Source: Arthrobacter dokdonellae
Lineage (GTDB): Bacteria; Actinomycetota; Actinomycetes; Actinomycetales; Micrococcaceae
Length of the DNA: 64,000 nucleotides
Reading direction: 5' to 3'
Assembly: GCF_003268655.1 (NCBI RefSeq)
Contig: NZ_CP029642.1
Coordinates: forward strand, 2,294,001-2,358,000
The number at the start of each line of letters is the position of its first letter. Position 1 is the first letter of the stretch. Positions 35,851-46,800 of the stretch are shown here, piece after piece. The position numbers and the translations under genes are program-made. Under the pieces are notes generated by a model that saw nothing but the letters and a program-made list of their open reading frames with translations, was not told the origin of the DNA and did no database searches.

Positions 35851-36423
35851 TTATGCCATGACCGAGGATTCACTCAGGGAGTGCCAGGTGCGGTTGTGGT
35901 ACACCAGCGGCCGCGCCTGCTGGGCGGCCCGTTCGTCGTCCCGGGGCAGGTCCACCTGGAGCACCTGCACGGCCACCACGGTGGAGTCCCCGACATCCAT
36001 TTGGTTGACAATCCGGCCGCGCATCCACGCGTTCGACTGCGGCAGGTACGGCTCACCGGAGATCAGCCGGGACCAGATGCCGGTGTCGGCAAACCGGTCA
36101 ATGCCGCTGGTGGCAAAATTCTTGGCGAGGTCGATCTGGTCGGCTCCGAGCAGGTGGATGACCACCGTCTCCGCCTTTTTGACGGTGGGCGTTGAGGACG
36201 ACGATGACGACAGCGAAAACACGACCAGGGGAGGGCTGGCGGAGACGGAAATGACCGAGGTGGCAGTCAGGCCGACAGGCCCCGCCCCGACGTCGGCGGT
36301 GATGACGGCCACGCCCGCCGGGTGGTTTCGGAACACGGCCTTGAAATCGTCCGCACTGAGCATGTCGGCAAATCCGTGCTGGGACGCCGGCCTGTGGTCG
36401 GCGAGCGCAGTTGATGGCGCCAT
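35851..36423 (-). CDS. Flavin reductase family protein
   Basis: 190 residues from the ATG at 36423, which follows GGAGGA. FMN-binding split-barrel of the flavin reductase-like family: FKAVFRNHPAGVAVITADVGAGPVGLTATSVISVSASPPLVVFSLS at about 30-75 and HLLGADQIDLAKNFATSG. It reduces FMN with NAD(P)H and hands FMNH2 to a partner monooxygenase. It is divergent from the operon encoding the SfnG-type FMNH2-dependent monooxygenase, which is the obvious partner. A Ser-rich loop (SSSSSSTPTVKK) is unusual. Confidence 0.9.
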   Translation of the reverse strand: MAPSTALADHRPASQHGFADMLSADDFKAVFRNHPAGVAVITADVGAGPVGLTATSVISVSASPPLVVFSLSSSSSSTPTVKKAETVVIHLLGADQIDLAKNFATSGIDRFADTGIWSRLISGEPYLPQSNAWMRGRIVNQMDVGDSTVVAVQVLQVDLPRDDERAAQQARPLVYHNRTWHSLSESSVMA

Positions 36424-36643
36424 GGATCCTCCGTTCAGTGCGGCCGGAAGCGGCCCGGCCTGCGGCTGCAGTCCTGGATGACAAAGTATCACCGCGATGA
36501 ACTATTGGACGATTTTTCGTGACGAATCATGGCTAAAGCGCGCCGTGGTTCTATGGAGTGACCATTTGTGACCAGCAAATTTGGTGCGGGGCGGCGTTGT
36601 GGGGTCTCATGGTGAGGGAATCGAGCGGTCCCCGCCAGCATTG
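36424..36643. promoter_or_regulatory. Divergent promoter region with two palindromes
   Basis: Control region between the flavin reductase and acs-sfnG-metY genes. TTCGT-G-ACGAA (36516-36526) is a perfect 11-base palindrome. ACCATTTGTGACCAG followed by CAAATTTGGT (36561-36585) is an interrupted dyad. Either could bind a sulfur-source regulator. Composition is AT-rich compared with neighbours. Confidence 0.6.
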
Positions 36644-36655
36644 ATGGAGTATTTT

Positions 36656-38713
36656 TTGAGTTCGACCGTTGCCAGCTCGGCCCCTGCCCCCGTGAGCCTT
36701 GCCCCCGCACAGACCGCCGTACCCGCCGGTGCCACGTCACGGGCGGCCCAGGCGGATGGCGCCCGCGTGACATTTTGGGCTGAACAGGCACTCCGGCTGG
36801 ACTGGGCCGAGCCGTGGCACACCACCCACACCTTTGAACCGGCAGGTGCCCCGAGCATGGACGCAAGCCCGGACCACGACACCGAACTCCGCGTCCCTGC
36901 CATCGAATGGTTCGCGGGCGGCAGGCTCAATGCCGCGGTCAACTGTGTGGACAGGCACGTGCGCGCCGGCAAGGGCGCCAAGGTGGCGCTGTTCTTTGAG
37001 GGTGAGCCAGGGGACCGCCGGGCAGTCACCTACCGGGAACTGCAGGATGAGGTCTGCCGGGCCGCCAACGCACTGCAGGCCCTCGGCATCGGCAAGGGCG
37101 ACAGGGTGGTCATCTACCTCCCCGTCATCGTCGAAACCATCGTCATCACTCTGGCCGTGGCCCGGATCGGGGCCATCCACTCGCTCGTTTTCGGCGGCTT
37201 CTCGGCCGAGGCGCTGAAGTTCCGCGTCGAGGACACGGGAGCGAAGCTGCTGGTCACCACCGACGGCCATTTCCGCCGCGGGGCGGCCGTGCCCGTCAAG
37301 GCCAACGCCGACGCCGCCGTGTCCGGGGATAACTCCATCGAACACGTCCTGGTGGTCCGGCGGACCGGGTCCGACATCGAGTGGACCGACGGCAGGGACA
37401 TCTGGTGGCATGACGCCGTCGGCCATGCCAGCCCCGAGCACACGGCCGAGCACTTTGACGCCGAGACGCCCCTGTTCATCATGTACACCTCCGGCACCAC
37501 CGGCCAGCCCAAGGGCCTGGTCCACACCACCGGCGGCTACCTGACGCAGGCCTCCTACAGCCACGAACTCCTCTTCAGCCATCCGGACCCGACCCTGCGG
37601 GACCGCGACGTGCACTGGTGCACCGCGGACCTCGCCTGGGTCACGGCGCACACCTACGAGATCTACGGCCCGCTCTCCAACGGCGCCACCCAGGTCATCT
37701 ACGAGGGCACCCCCACCACGCCCCACCCCGGCCGCCACTTCGACATCATCGAACGGTACGGCGTCACCAGCTACTACACCGCGCCCACCCTGGTCCGATC
37801 GCTCATGGGCTGGTTTCCCGACGGCGTCCCGACCCACCACGACCTCTCCTCCATCCGCCTGCTGGGCACTGTGGGCGAGGCCGTCAACCCGCAGGCCTGG
37901 CACTGGCTCCGTGACCAGCTGGGCCGCGGCACGGCCCCCATGGTGGACACCTGGTGGCAGTCCGAGACCGGCGCCACGATCCTGTCCCCACGCCCCGGCG
38001 ACGCCGCCTTCAAGCCGGGGTGCGCGTCCCGCGCCCTGCCCGGGGTGGGCGTGCGGATAGTGGACGACGCCGGAGAAGACGTGGCGCCCGACGTGCAGGG
38101 TCTCCTTGTGGTTGACGCCCCGGGCCCGGCCATGGCCCGCACGGTGTGGGGCAACCCGCAGCGCTACCTGGACTCCTACTGGCGCAAGTTCGCCAAGCAG
38201 GGATACTTCCTGGCTGGCGATGGCGCGCGCTATGACGCTGACGGCGACATCTGGATCCTGGGACGCGTGGACGACGTCATCAACGTATCCGGGCACCGGC
38301 TATCCACGATCGAGATTGAATCGGCGCTGGTGTCCCACCCGGCCGTGATCGAGGCCGGCGTCACCCCGGTGGCGGACCCGCTGACGGGACACGCCGTTGC
38401 CGCCTTTGTTGTCCTCCGGCCTGCCGCTGCGGATGCCGGCAGCGACATCCGCGAGGCACTCCGGGCCCACGTGGCACAGAAGATCGGCCCCATCGCCAAG
38501 CCGGCCGCCGTCGTCGTGGTCCCCGACGTTCCCAAGACCCGTTCCGGGAAGATCATGCGCAGGCTGCTGACCCAAATGTTTGAGGGAACGCCCCTGGGCG
38601 ACACCACCTCGCTGCAAAACGAAGAGTCACTCTCCGGCATCGCCGCGGCCATTGCCCGGCACCAAAAGACCCGGCACCTAAAGACCCGGCACAACAAGAA
38701 GGAACGCCCATGA
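36656..38713 (+). CDS. acs: Acetyl-CoA synthetase
   Basis: 685 residues from a TTG at 36656 with GGAG six bases upstream; an in-frame ATG at 36644 is the alternative. Adenylate-forming fold: PAIEWFAGGRLNAAVNCVDRHV near the N-terminus, the P-loop-like FIMYTSGTTGQPKGLVHTTGGYL, DTWWQSETGATILSP and the hinge DGDIWILGRVDDVINVSGHRLS. The conserved acetylatable lysine is in KTRSGKIMRR. It makes acetyl-CoA from acetate, ATP and CoA. The first 50 residues are an Ala/Pro-rich extension. Its stop overlaps sfnG by four bases, an uncommon coupling of acetate activation with organosulfur catabolism. Confidence 0.93.
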   Translation: MSSTVASSAPAPVSLAPAQTAVPAGATSRAAQADGARVTFWAEQALRLDWAEPWHTTHTFEPAGAPSMDASPDHDTELRVPAIEWFAGGRLNAAVNCVDRHVRAGKGAKVALFFEGEPGDRRAVTYRELQDEVCRAANALQALGIGKGDRVVIYLPVIVETIVITLAVARIGAIHSLVFGGFSAEALKFRVEDTGAKLLVTTDGHFRRGAAVPVKANADAAVSGDNSIEHVLVVRRTGSDIEWTDGRDIWWHDAVGHASPEHTAEHFDAETPLFIMYTSGTTGQPKGLVHTTGGYLTQASYSHELLFSHPDPTLRDRDVHWCTADLAWVTAHTYEIYGPLSNGATQVIYEGTPTTPHPGRHFDIIERYGVTSYYTAPTLVRSLMGWFPDGVPTHHDLSSIRLLGTVGEAVNPQAWHWLRDQLGRGTAPMVDTWWQSETGATILSPRPGDAAFKPGCASRALPGVGVRIVDDAGEDVAPDVQGLLVVDAPGPAMARTVWGNPQRYLDSYWRKFAKQGYFLAGDGARYDADGDIWILGRVDDVINVSGHRLSTIEIESALVSHPAVIEAGVTPVADPLTGHAVAAFVVLRPAAADAGSDIREALRAHVAQKIGPIAKPAAVVVVPDVPKTRSGKIMRRLLTQMFEGTPLGDTTSLQNEESLSGIAAAIARHQKTRHLKTRHNKKERP

Positions 38714-39942
38714 GCAACGCACCAGAAACGATCGCAGACCTCGCCACGCCGCTCAAATTTGCGTATTGGGTCCCCAACGTCTCCGGCGGCCTGGTGGTCA
38801 GCACCATCGAACAGCGCACCGACTGGAGCTTCGACTACAACAAGAAGCTGGCCCGGATCGCCGAAAACAGCGGTTTTGAATACGCGCTGACCCAGGCCCG
38901 CTACGCGGCCTCCTACGGGGCCGACCAGCAGCACGAGGCCACCAGCTTTTCCCTGGCGCTGCTGGGCGCCACGGAACGGTTGAAGGTCATCGCCGCCGTC
39001 CACCCGGGCATGTGGCACCCCGGTGTGCTGGCCAAGTTCATGATCACCGCCGACCACCTCTCCAACGGCCGCGCCGCCGTGAACATCGTCTCCGGCTGGC
39101 TCAAGGACGAGTTCACCAACTTCGGCCTGCCCTGGCTGGAGCACGACGAGCGCTACGTGCGCACGGAGGAATTCATCAGGATCCTGCGTGGCCTGTGGAC
39201 CGAAAGTGAATTCTCGCAGTCGGGCAAGTACTACGACATCAACAAGTTCACCCTGCGGCCGGGCCCCGTGGACGTGCCCGGCCGGGCGCACCCGGAGATC
39301 TTCTTTGGCGGCAACTCCACCGCGGCCCAGGCCACCGCCGGCCGCGTGGCGGACTGGTACTTCTCCAATGGCAAGGACCTGGAAGGCTTCAGCGAGAACA
39401 TCGACGGCGTGCTGGCGGCGGCCGGGCCGCTGGGCCGCAAGCCGCGCTTTGGCCTCAACGGCTTTGTGATCGCGCGCGACAGCGCAAAGGAAGCCCGCGA
39501 GACCCTGCGCGAGATCGTGGCCAAGGCCCACAAGCCGGCCGTGCAGGGCTTCAGGGATGCGGTGCAGGAGGCAGGCGCATCCACCAAGGACGGCAAGGGC
39601 ATGTGGGCGGACTCCTCCTTCGAGGACCTGATCCAGTACAACGACGGCTTCAAGACGCAGCTGATCGGCACGCCCGAGCAGATCGCCACCCGCATCGTCG
39701 AGTACAAGAAGCGCGGCGTGAACCTGTTCCTGACCTGCTACCTGCACTTCCAGGAAGAGGTCGCCGCGTTCGGCCGCGACATCCTGCCGATCGTGCGCGA
39801 ACTTGAAGCAGACCTTGCCCGCAAGCACGGCACCGAACTGGACACGTCGCGGTTGCCCGTGGTTTCGACAGGGTCAACCACCGGACTGGGCTCAACCGCA
39901 GGTCTGGGTTCAATCGCAGCTCTGGAAGGGGCTGCTGTCTAA
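38710..39942 (+). CDS. sfnG: FMNH2-dependent dimethyl sulfone monooxygenase
   Basis: 410 residues, bacterial luciferase-like TIM barrel. The N-terminal KFAYWVPNVSGGLVVSTIEQRTDWSFDYN, SFSLALLGATERLKVIAAVHPGMWHPG and RAAVNIVSGWLKDEFTNFGLPWLEHDERY match SfnG. SfnG cleaves dimethyl sulfone to methanesulfinate using FMNH2 and O2. FMNH2 would come from the divergent flavin reductase. The last 30 or so residues are a low-complexity Gly/Ser/Thr repeat (STGSTTGLGSTAGLGS) not part of the barrel. Four-base overlap with acs and zero spacing to metY. Confidence 0.9.
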   Translation: MSNAPETIADLATPLKFAYWVPNVSGGLVVSTIEQRTDWSFDYNKKLARIAENSGFEYALTQARYAASYGADQQHEATSFSLALLGATERLKVIAAVHPGMWHPGVLAKFMITADHLSNGRAAVNIVSGWLKDEFTNFGLPWLEHDERYVRTEEFIRILRGLWTESEFSQSGKYYDINKFTLRPGPVDVPGRAHPEIFFGGNSTAAQATAGRVADWYFSNGKDLEGFSENIDGVLAAAGPLGRKPRFGLNGFVIARDSAKEARETLREIVAKAHKPAVQGFRDAVQEAGASTKDGKGMWADSSFEDLIQYNDGFKTQLIGTPEQIATRIVEYKKRGVNLFLTCYLHFQEEVAAFGRDILPIVRELEADLARKHGTELDTSRLPVVSTGSTTGLGSTAGLGSIAALEGAAV

Positions 39943-41289
39943 ATGTCCGATCACCAGTTTGGCTTCCGGACCCGCGCGCTGCACGCCGGCGGTACGCCCG
40001 ATGCCGAGCACGGCGCCCGGGCCGTGCCCATCTACCAGACCACCTCGTTCGTGTTCAAGGACACCGACGACGCTGCCAACCTGTTTGCGCTGCAAAAGTA
40101 CGGCAGCATCTATTCACGCATCGGCAACCCCACCGTGGCCGCCTTTGAGGAGCGCATCGCTTCTTTGGAAGGCGGGATCGGGGCCGTCGCGACGTCGTCG
40201 GGCATGGCGGCGGAATTCATCACCTTCGCCGCGCTGGCGGGGGCCGGCGACCACATTGTGGCGTCCTCCAAGCTGTATGGCGGCACCATCACGCAGCTGG
40301 ACGTGACGCTGCGCCGCTTCGGGGTGGACACCACCTTCATCGACTCGACCGAACCGGCCGATTTCGCGGCCGCAATCCGGGAGAACACGAAGGCGGTCTA
40401 CACGGAGATCGTGGCCAACCCGTCCGGGGACATCGCGGACCTGGAGGGGCTGGCCGCAGTGGCGCACGACGCCGGTGTCCCCCTGGTCGTCGACGCCACG
40501 CTGAGCACTCCGTACCTGATCCGGCCCATCGAGTTCGGGGCGGACATCGTCATCCACTCCGCCACCAAGTTTTTGGGCGGGCACGGCACCACCCTGGGCG
40601 GCGTTGTCGTCGAATCCGGCCGGTTCAACTGGGGCAACGGCAGGTTCCCGTCCATGACCGAGCCCGTGGCATCCTACGGCAACGTGTCCTGGTGGGGGAA
40701 CTTTGGGGAGTACGGCTTCCTGACGAAGCTGCGCTCCGAGCAGCTGCGCGACATCGGTCCGTCGCTGTCCGCGCAGTCCGCGTTCCAGCTGCTGCAGGGT
40801 GTGGAAACGCTGCCCCAGCGCATGGATGAGCACCTGCGCAACGCCGCGGCCGTGGCCGCATGGCTCGACGCCGATGAACGCGTCTCGTGGGTCAATTTCG
40901 CCGGGCTGCCCGGCCACCCGCACTACGAACGCGGGCGGCGCTACCTGCCCCACGGCGTCGGCTCCGTGTTTGCCTTCGGTGTCCGTGGTGGCCGGGAGGC
41001 GGGCAAGGTGTTCATCGACGCGCTGCAGCTGGCCAGCCACCTGGCCAACATTGGCGACTCGCGCACGCTGGTCCTGCACCCGGGCTCGACAACGCACCAG
41101 CAGCTCTCCGCTGAGCAACTTGAAGCCGCCGGCGTGCCCGGGGACCTGATCCGCATCTCCGTGGGTCTGGAGGACCTGGCCGACATCCTGTGGGACCTGG
41201 ACCAGGCACTGGACGCGGCCCAGGCATCCGCGGGGGAACCTGAGGCATGCGCGGCGGCCCCTTCCTGCACGATCGGGGCATCGGCATGA
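39943..41289 (+). CDS. metY: O-acetylhomoserine sulfhydrylase
   Basis: 448 residues, Cys/Met metabolism PLP enzyme: FRTRALHAGGTPDAEHGARAVPIYQTTSFVFKD, YSRIGNPTVAAFEERIASLEGG, and PLP-lysine in VIHSATKFLGGHGTTLGG near residue 208. RTLVLHPGSTTHQQLSAEQLEAAGVPGDLIRISVGLED is the conserved C-terminal block. It condenses O-acetylhomoserine with sulfide to homocysteine. Its ATG follows the sfnG stop directly. Together with acs and sfnG this reads as a unit that assimilates sulfur from dimethyl sulfone. Confidence 0.95.
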   Translation: MSDHQFGFRTRALHAGGTPDAEHGARAVPIYQTTSFVFKDTDDAANLFALQKYGSIYSRIGNPTVAAFEERIASLEGGIGAVATSSGMAAEFITFAALAGAGDHIVASSKLYGGTITQLDVTLRRFGVDTTFIDSTEPADFAAAIRENTKAVYTEIVANPSGDIADLEGLAAVAHDAGVPLVVDATLSTPYLIRPIEFGADIVIHSATKFLGGHGTTLGGVVVESGRFNWGNGRFPSMTEPVASYGNVSWWGNFGEYGFLTKLRSEQLRDIGPSLSAQSAFQLLQGVETLPQRMDEHLRNAAAVAAWLDADERVSWVNFAGLPGHPHYERGRRYLPHGVGSVFAFGVRGGREAGKVFIDALQLASHLANIGDSRTLVLHPGSTTHQQLSAEQLEAAGVPGDLIRISVGLEDLADILWDLDQALDAAQASAGEPEACAAAPSCTIGASA

Positions 41290-41780
41290 GCACCGTGGAA
41301 CGACGCTGGACGGGGCCCTCGGCCCCCGAACGGCTGGCCATCCTGCGCAGGACGCAGTCCATTGCGATCGTGGGGGCCTCGGACAAGCCGTCCCGCGCCA
41401 GCTACTTTGTGGCCACCTACCTGCTGTCCTCGAGCCGCTACCGGGTCTACTTTGTGAACCCCGTGGCGACGGAGATCCTGGGCAAGCCGGTGTACAAGAC
41501 GCTGGCCGTGCTGCCGGAGGTCCCTGACCTTGTGGACGTGTTCCGCAAGCACGACGATCTCCCGACCGTCCTGGAGGAAACGCTGGCCGTGGGCGCCAAG
41601 ACGTTGTGGCTGCAGCTGGGATCCTGGCATGAGGACGTGGCGATGAAGGCCCAGGCCGCGGGGCTGGAGGTGGTCATGGACCGCTGCGTGAAGATCGAGC
41701 ACGCCCGCTTCCATGGCGGCCTGCACCTGGCGGGCTTCGACACCGGCGTGATCTCCTCCAAGCGCCAGGTGGTGGCGTAG
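41286..41780 (+). CDS. CoA-binding protein
   Basis: 164 residues from the ATG at 41286, overlapping the metY stop by four bases. CoA-binding Rossmann domain (family of YccU-like proteins): RTQSIAIVGASDKPSRASYFVATYLLSSS, VYFVNPVATEILGKPVYKTLAVLPEVPDLVDVFRK, TLWLQLGSWHEDVAMKAQAAGLEVVMDRCVKIEHAR. The C-terminal Cys in MDRCVKIEH is conserved in the family. Specific function is unknown. Often found beside metY, suggesting a role in sulfur or homoserine acetylation metabolism. Confidence 0.88.
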   Translation: MSTVERRWTGPSAPERLAILRRTQSIAIVGASDKPSRASYFVATYLLSSSRYRVYFVNPVATEILGKPVYKTLAVLPEVPDLVDVFRKHDDLPTVLEETLAVGAKTLWLQLGSWHEDVAMKAQAAGLEVVMDRCVKIEHARFHGGLHLAGFDTGVISSKRQVVA

Positions 41781-41879
41781 CCTTTTCCGTGGCATGTCCC
41801 GATCCCGGAATGGGTCCGGGCCTTGAGCCGCTCCTCGCGTTTGTGCAGGGGGACGACGCGGCTGCGGCCGCGTAGGCGC

Positions 41880-42350
41880 TTATTCGAGGCCGGCCCGGAT
41901 TGCTTCATCCAGCGGGATGCGCCAGGTCATGGAGGCGTCCAGGGTGAACCGTCTGCCGGTCACGGTTTCCGGGATGATTCGCACCAGGCGGTCCTTGCCG
42001 ACCCCCTGCCAGGGAAAGAGCCCTCGGACGGTCTCATTAAGAACCCGCGCGTCGGACGGGGCGACTTCAGCCCGGCCCTTCACGACAACACTCCAGGCGA
42101 TGCCAAACTCCGCACTCACTGCGTCTGCCTCCATGGCGACTCGTGGATCGGCCCCGACCGCTTCCATTTTGGTGCCTGCTCCGGTGCGGAAGAGCAGTGA
42201 CTCCCCATCAACCTTGTAGTTCACCGGGAAGACGTCGGGCCTGCCGTCCACGGTCACCGCAAGGCGTCCCACGGATGTTTCGGAAAGGAGCTTCCAGCAC
42301 TGCTCAGGGGTCAGGATTCCTGCTTCGGGGGCTACGGCCTTATCTCTCAT
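41880..42350 (-). CDS. Pyridoxamine 5'-phosphate oxidase family protein
   Basis: 156 residues, split-barrel flavin-binding fold: CWKLLSETSVGRLAVTVDGRPDVFPVNYKVDGESLLFRTGAGTK is the FMN-binding start, AWSVVVKGRAEV the middle strand and LVRIIPETVTGRRF the C-terminal strand. Proteins of this type bind FMN or F420 and many belong to hypoxia/dormancy regulons in actinobacteria. It is clearly paralogous to the gene at 42743-43213 and to the truncated copy at 46479-46736. A DosR-like site lies 29 bases upstream. Confidence 0.88.
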   Translation of the reverse strand: MRDKAVAPEAGILTPEQCWKLLSETSVGRLAVTVDGRPDVFPVNYKVDGESLLFRTGAGTKMEAVGADPRVAMEADAVSAEFGIAWSVVVKGRAEVAPSDARVLNETVRGLFPWQGVGKDRLVRIIPETVTGRRFTLDASMTWRIPLDEAIRAGLE

Positions 42351-42742
42351 GAACCAGATCCTACGGCGTCGCTTTCAGGGGGAACAGGGCCCAAAGGCCC
42401 CAACAAACCGCCCTGCCCGCTGCTCCTGCTCACGACGGCGGGCTGCCGGCGCAGCGAAACTTGGCCGCACCAAAGGACCAGCCAGCTGGCAGACTGGCTG
42501 GCCGTGGGCGGCGCGCCGACGGGAACACCTTGCGCAGCTCACAAGCATCCAGGACGGCTGCGGACTGGCGTGATTCGGACCCAGATGCCCTGCACCGCAA
42601 TCCGGGCCCAACGGCCGTCGATCCTGTGGCTCCCACGGCCACTCCGAGGTCCGCGCCGGCCACGCCCTCAGTAGCCGTCTCCACTGCCCACAGCACGGAA
42701 AGGGTTCGCGCCTTGGGGCCGTGGGGCACTCCTGCCGCTGGA
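42351..42742. other. Intergenic region with possible decayed coding sequence
   Basis: About 390 bases between the two PNPOx genes. A minus-strand frame includes ATEGVAGADLGVAVGATGS, reminiscent of the cytoplasmic end of P-type ATPases (ADLGVAMG type), but the match is only about 15 residues and nothing around it supports it. Box A is at its left edge. No intact gene. Confidence 0.4.
42379..42393. promoter_or_regulatory. Candidate DevR/DosR-type box A
   Basis: GGGGAACAGGGCCCA, 29 bases upstream of the PNPOx gene start at 42350. Its complement matches the other three sites in this island at about 12 of 14 positions (core GGGCCCTTGGACCC). Compared from memory with the mycobacterial DosR core GGGACTTNNGNCCCT. 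Confidence 0.5.
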
Positions 42743-45038
<2,296 letters not shown>

Positions 45039-45093
45039 CGATCAGGCGCGTTGCTCCGTTGTCAACACTGCGACCGTGGCCATGGGGAGGAGG

Positions 45094-45759
45094 CTATTTC
45101 CGGGTGATGAACACGGCCGCCTGCGTCCGCCGTTCGAAGCCCAACTTGGCCAGCAGGGAGGACACATAGTTCTTCACCGTCTTTTCGGCAAGAAAGAGTT
45201 CATCGCCGATTTGCCGGTTGGTCATGCCCTGGCCGATCAGGGCCAGAACTTTGCGCTCCTGGGCCGTGAGCGCGGCAACGCGGGGCTCCAAGGGCACGGG
45301 ATCGGCGAGACCGTCGATGATCTTGCGCTTGAGGTCGACGTCGAACAGTGATTCGCCGCGGGCGGCGAGCTTGATGGCAGTCAACAGGTCCGTGCCGCCA
45401 ATTTCCTTCAGGACATAGCCTGCCGCTCCCGCCAGTACGGCTCCGCGGAGGGCGTGCTCGTCGTCGTAGCTTGTCAGGATCAGGCACGTGAGGGTCGGGT
45501 CAACGGAGCGCACGTCCCGGCACACTTCAATCCCGGTTCCGTCAGGCAGCCTGGCGTCCAGGACCGAGACGTCGGGGCGCAGCGCCGGGATCAGGCGCGC
45601 CGCCTCCATCGCGGAGCCTGAAGAACCAACCACGGTGAAGCCATGGCCCTCCAAGAGTTCCTGCAGGCCCAGCCTGACCAGTTCGTGGTCGTCGAGTATG
45701 AACACCCGGATGGCTGGTGGCGTGGCGGCACGCTCAGCTGGTGGAGTCGTGTCCATCAT
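45094..45759 (-). CDS. NarL/LuxR family response regulator (DevR/DosR-like)
   Basis: 221 residues. Receiver domain (about 17-130): IRVFILDDHELVRLGLQELL gives the acidic pocket, phosphoacceptor Asp in DVSVLDARLPDG, conserved Thr/Ser in LILTSYDDEHAL and Lys in YVLKEIGG. The LuxR-type HTH is at about 155-215 (LTAQERKVLALIGQGMTNRQIGDELFLAEKTVKNYVSSLLAKLG), ending with the DosR-like RRTQAAVF. Convergent with the DevS-like kinase, 55 bases apart, so it is the evident cognate regulator. Likely targets are the PNPOx, USP and nar genes; this is inferred from family and boxes. Confidence 0.93.
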   Translation of the reverse strand: MMDTTPPAERAATPPAIRVFILDDHELVRLGLQELLEGHGFTVVGSSGSAMEAARLIPALRPDVSVLDARLPDGTGIEVCRDVRSVDPTLTCLILTSYDDEHALRGAVLAGAAGYVLKEIGGTDLLTAIKLAARGESLFDVDLKRKIIDGLADPVPLEPRVAALTAQERKVLALIGQGMTNRQIGDELFLAEKTVKNYVSSLLAKLGFERRTQAAVFITRK

Positions 45760-45913
45760 TGTGCGTTAATTCCTTTGCTTGAGGCCGGGGCCGTTTCCTG
45801 GGATCCCGGGATGCCACCTTTGCCAGGTGGCTGGCGGTCCCGGCGCGCCCGGGAGGACCATTCTCCGGCAGTGCCGGCTGGATGGACAAGGAGAGGCAGG
45901 TCGTCGCGGGTGG

Positions 45914-46240
45914 TCATTGTTCCGACGCGGAGCGCGAGTCGTCTCGATTCCCGGGCGGCCTGAGCCGAACGCCGAACCGGGCACGCGGGGGAGTTGCAAG
46001 GTAGGCGCCCGCGGTCATCGTTGCGAATGCCAGGGCTCCCACGGGGACCGACCTGAGCACCAGGGCCAAGCACATCAAGCCGATGCCCAGGCCCAGGCCG
46101 GCGGTGCCCAGCACCACATGGCGGAGTGCATGGCCCAGCCTTCCGTTGCCGCCTAGGGTCCGTGCCAGCCGGGGGCTGCCGGCCCGCAAGTCATCTTCGA
46201 GTTCTTGCAGTACGCGCAATTCGTGTTCAGACAGTTCCAT
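45914..46240 (-). CDS. DUF3040 domain-containing membrane protein
   Basis: 108 residues. MELSEHELRVLQELEDDLRAGSPRLARTL is the DUF3040 N-terminal signature. Two hydrophobic helices follow at about 40-60 and 65-85, then a basic tail. ATG at 46240 has GGAGA upstream. Family function unknown. It belongs to the hypoxia-island neighbourhood but is found generally in actinobacteria. Confidence 0.85.
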   Translation of the reverse strand: MELSEHELRVLQELEDDLRAGSPRLARTLGGNGRLGHALRHVVLGTAGLGLGIGLMCLALVLRSVPVGALAFATMTAGAYLATPPRARFGVRLRPPGNRDDSRSASEQ

Positions 46241-46412
46241 GACGTCTCCTTCAGCTTTTCCGGGACTGATGGCCAGGAGGTGGCAACGACCACGGCGGCC
46301 CCGGAGTTCGGGGTCCTGCCATCCATACCGCTTTTCACGGGGCCTGCCTCCTGGTTCGCGCGCGCCTGATTATGGTGCATTTCCATTTTCGCCCCGCGTG
46401 CACCCGTTTGCC

Positions 46413-46428
46413 ATGGTCCAAAGGCCCC
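46413..46428. promoter_or_regulatory. Candidate DevR/DosR-type box C
   Basis: Complement reads GGGGCCTTTGGACCAT, matching box D at about 12 of 14 core positions. It lies just upstream of the truncated third PNPOx gene, where that gene's promoter would have been. Confidence 0.5.
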
Positions 46429-46478
46429 ATTCCGAGCCGAGCCTTCGCCCCTTCGGGCGGTGGCCGGTGGGCCGACGT

Positions 46479-46736
46479 CCCGGCACCAAGTTGGCGGCAT
46501 TGACCATCAATGCCGTGGTCGCGTTCGAGGCCGATAAGATCAAGGACGGCGCGGCATGGAGTGTGGTGGCCAAGGGCACGGCCAGGGTGCTGGAGTCCCA
46601 GTCCGAGATCGATGCCGCCGACCTTCTCCCGTTGGACCCCTGGACCCCGACGCCGAAGTCGGCCTATGTGGAGATCACCCCCGTCTCGGTGGCCGGCCGC
46701 CGGTCCGTGCTGGGTGCCGAGCCCGAACGCTACTGA
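46479..46736 (+). pseudogene. Third PNPOx-family gene, N-terminally truncated remnant
   Basis: The last 80 or so codons of a PNPOx-like protein: GTKLAALTINAVVAFEADKI, then AAWSVVAKGTARVLESQSEI and SAYVEITPVSVAGRRSVLGAEPERY followed by TGA. The first 55-60 residues of the fold (the FMN-binding RxxV...N segment) are missing, with unrelated sequence in their place. Paralogous in pattern to the two intact PNPOx genes but closer to a different subfamily. Not functional as a flavin protein. Confidence 0.75.
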
Positions 46737-46800
46737 CGGCTGCCCTTCGGCCCGTGGCGGGCCGTCCTGGCCAGCTACCCGCCCATGGCCCCTGACAGCC

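Noticed and set aside
42430..42729. Minus-strand frame with ADLGVAVGATGS resembling a P-type ATPase
   Set aside because: Only about 15 residues match and no other ATPase motif (DKTGT, TGES) appears nearby; could be chance.
45813..45831. GCCACCT-TTGCC-AGGTGGC hairpin downstream of the DUF3040 gene
   Set aside because: A stem of seven with no U-tract; too short to call a terminator in GC-rich DNA.
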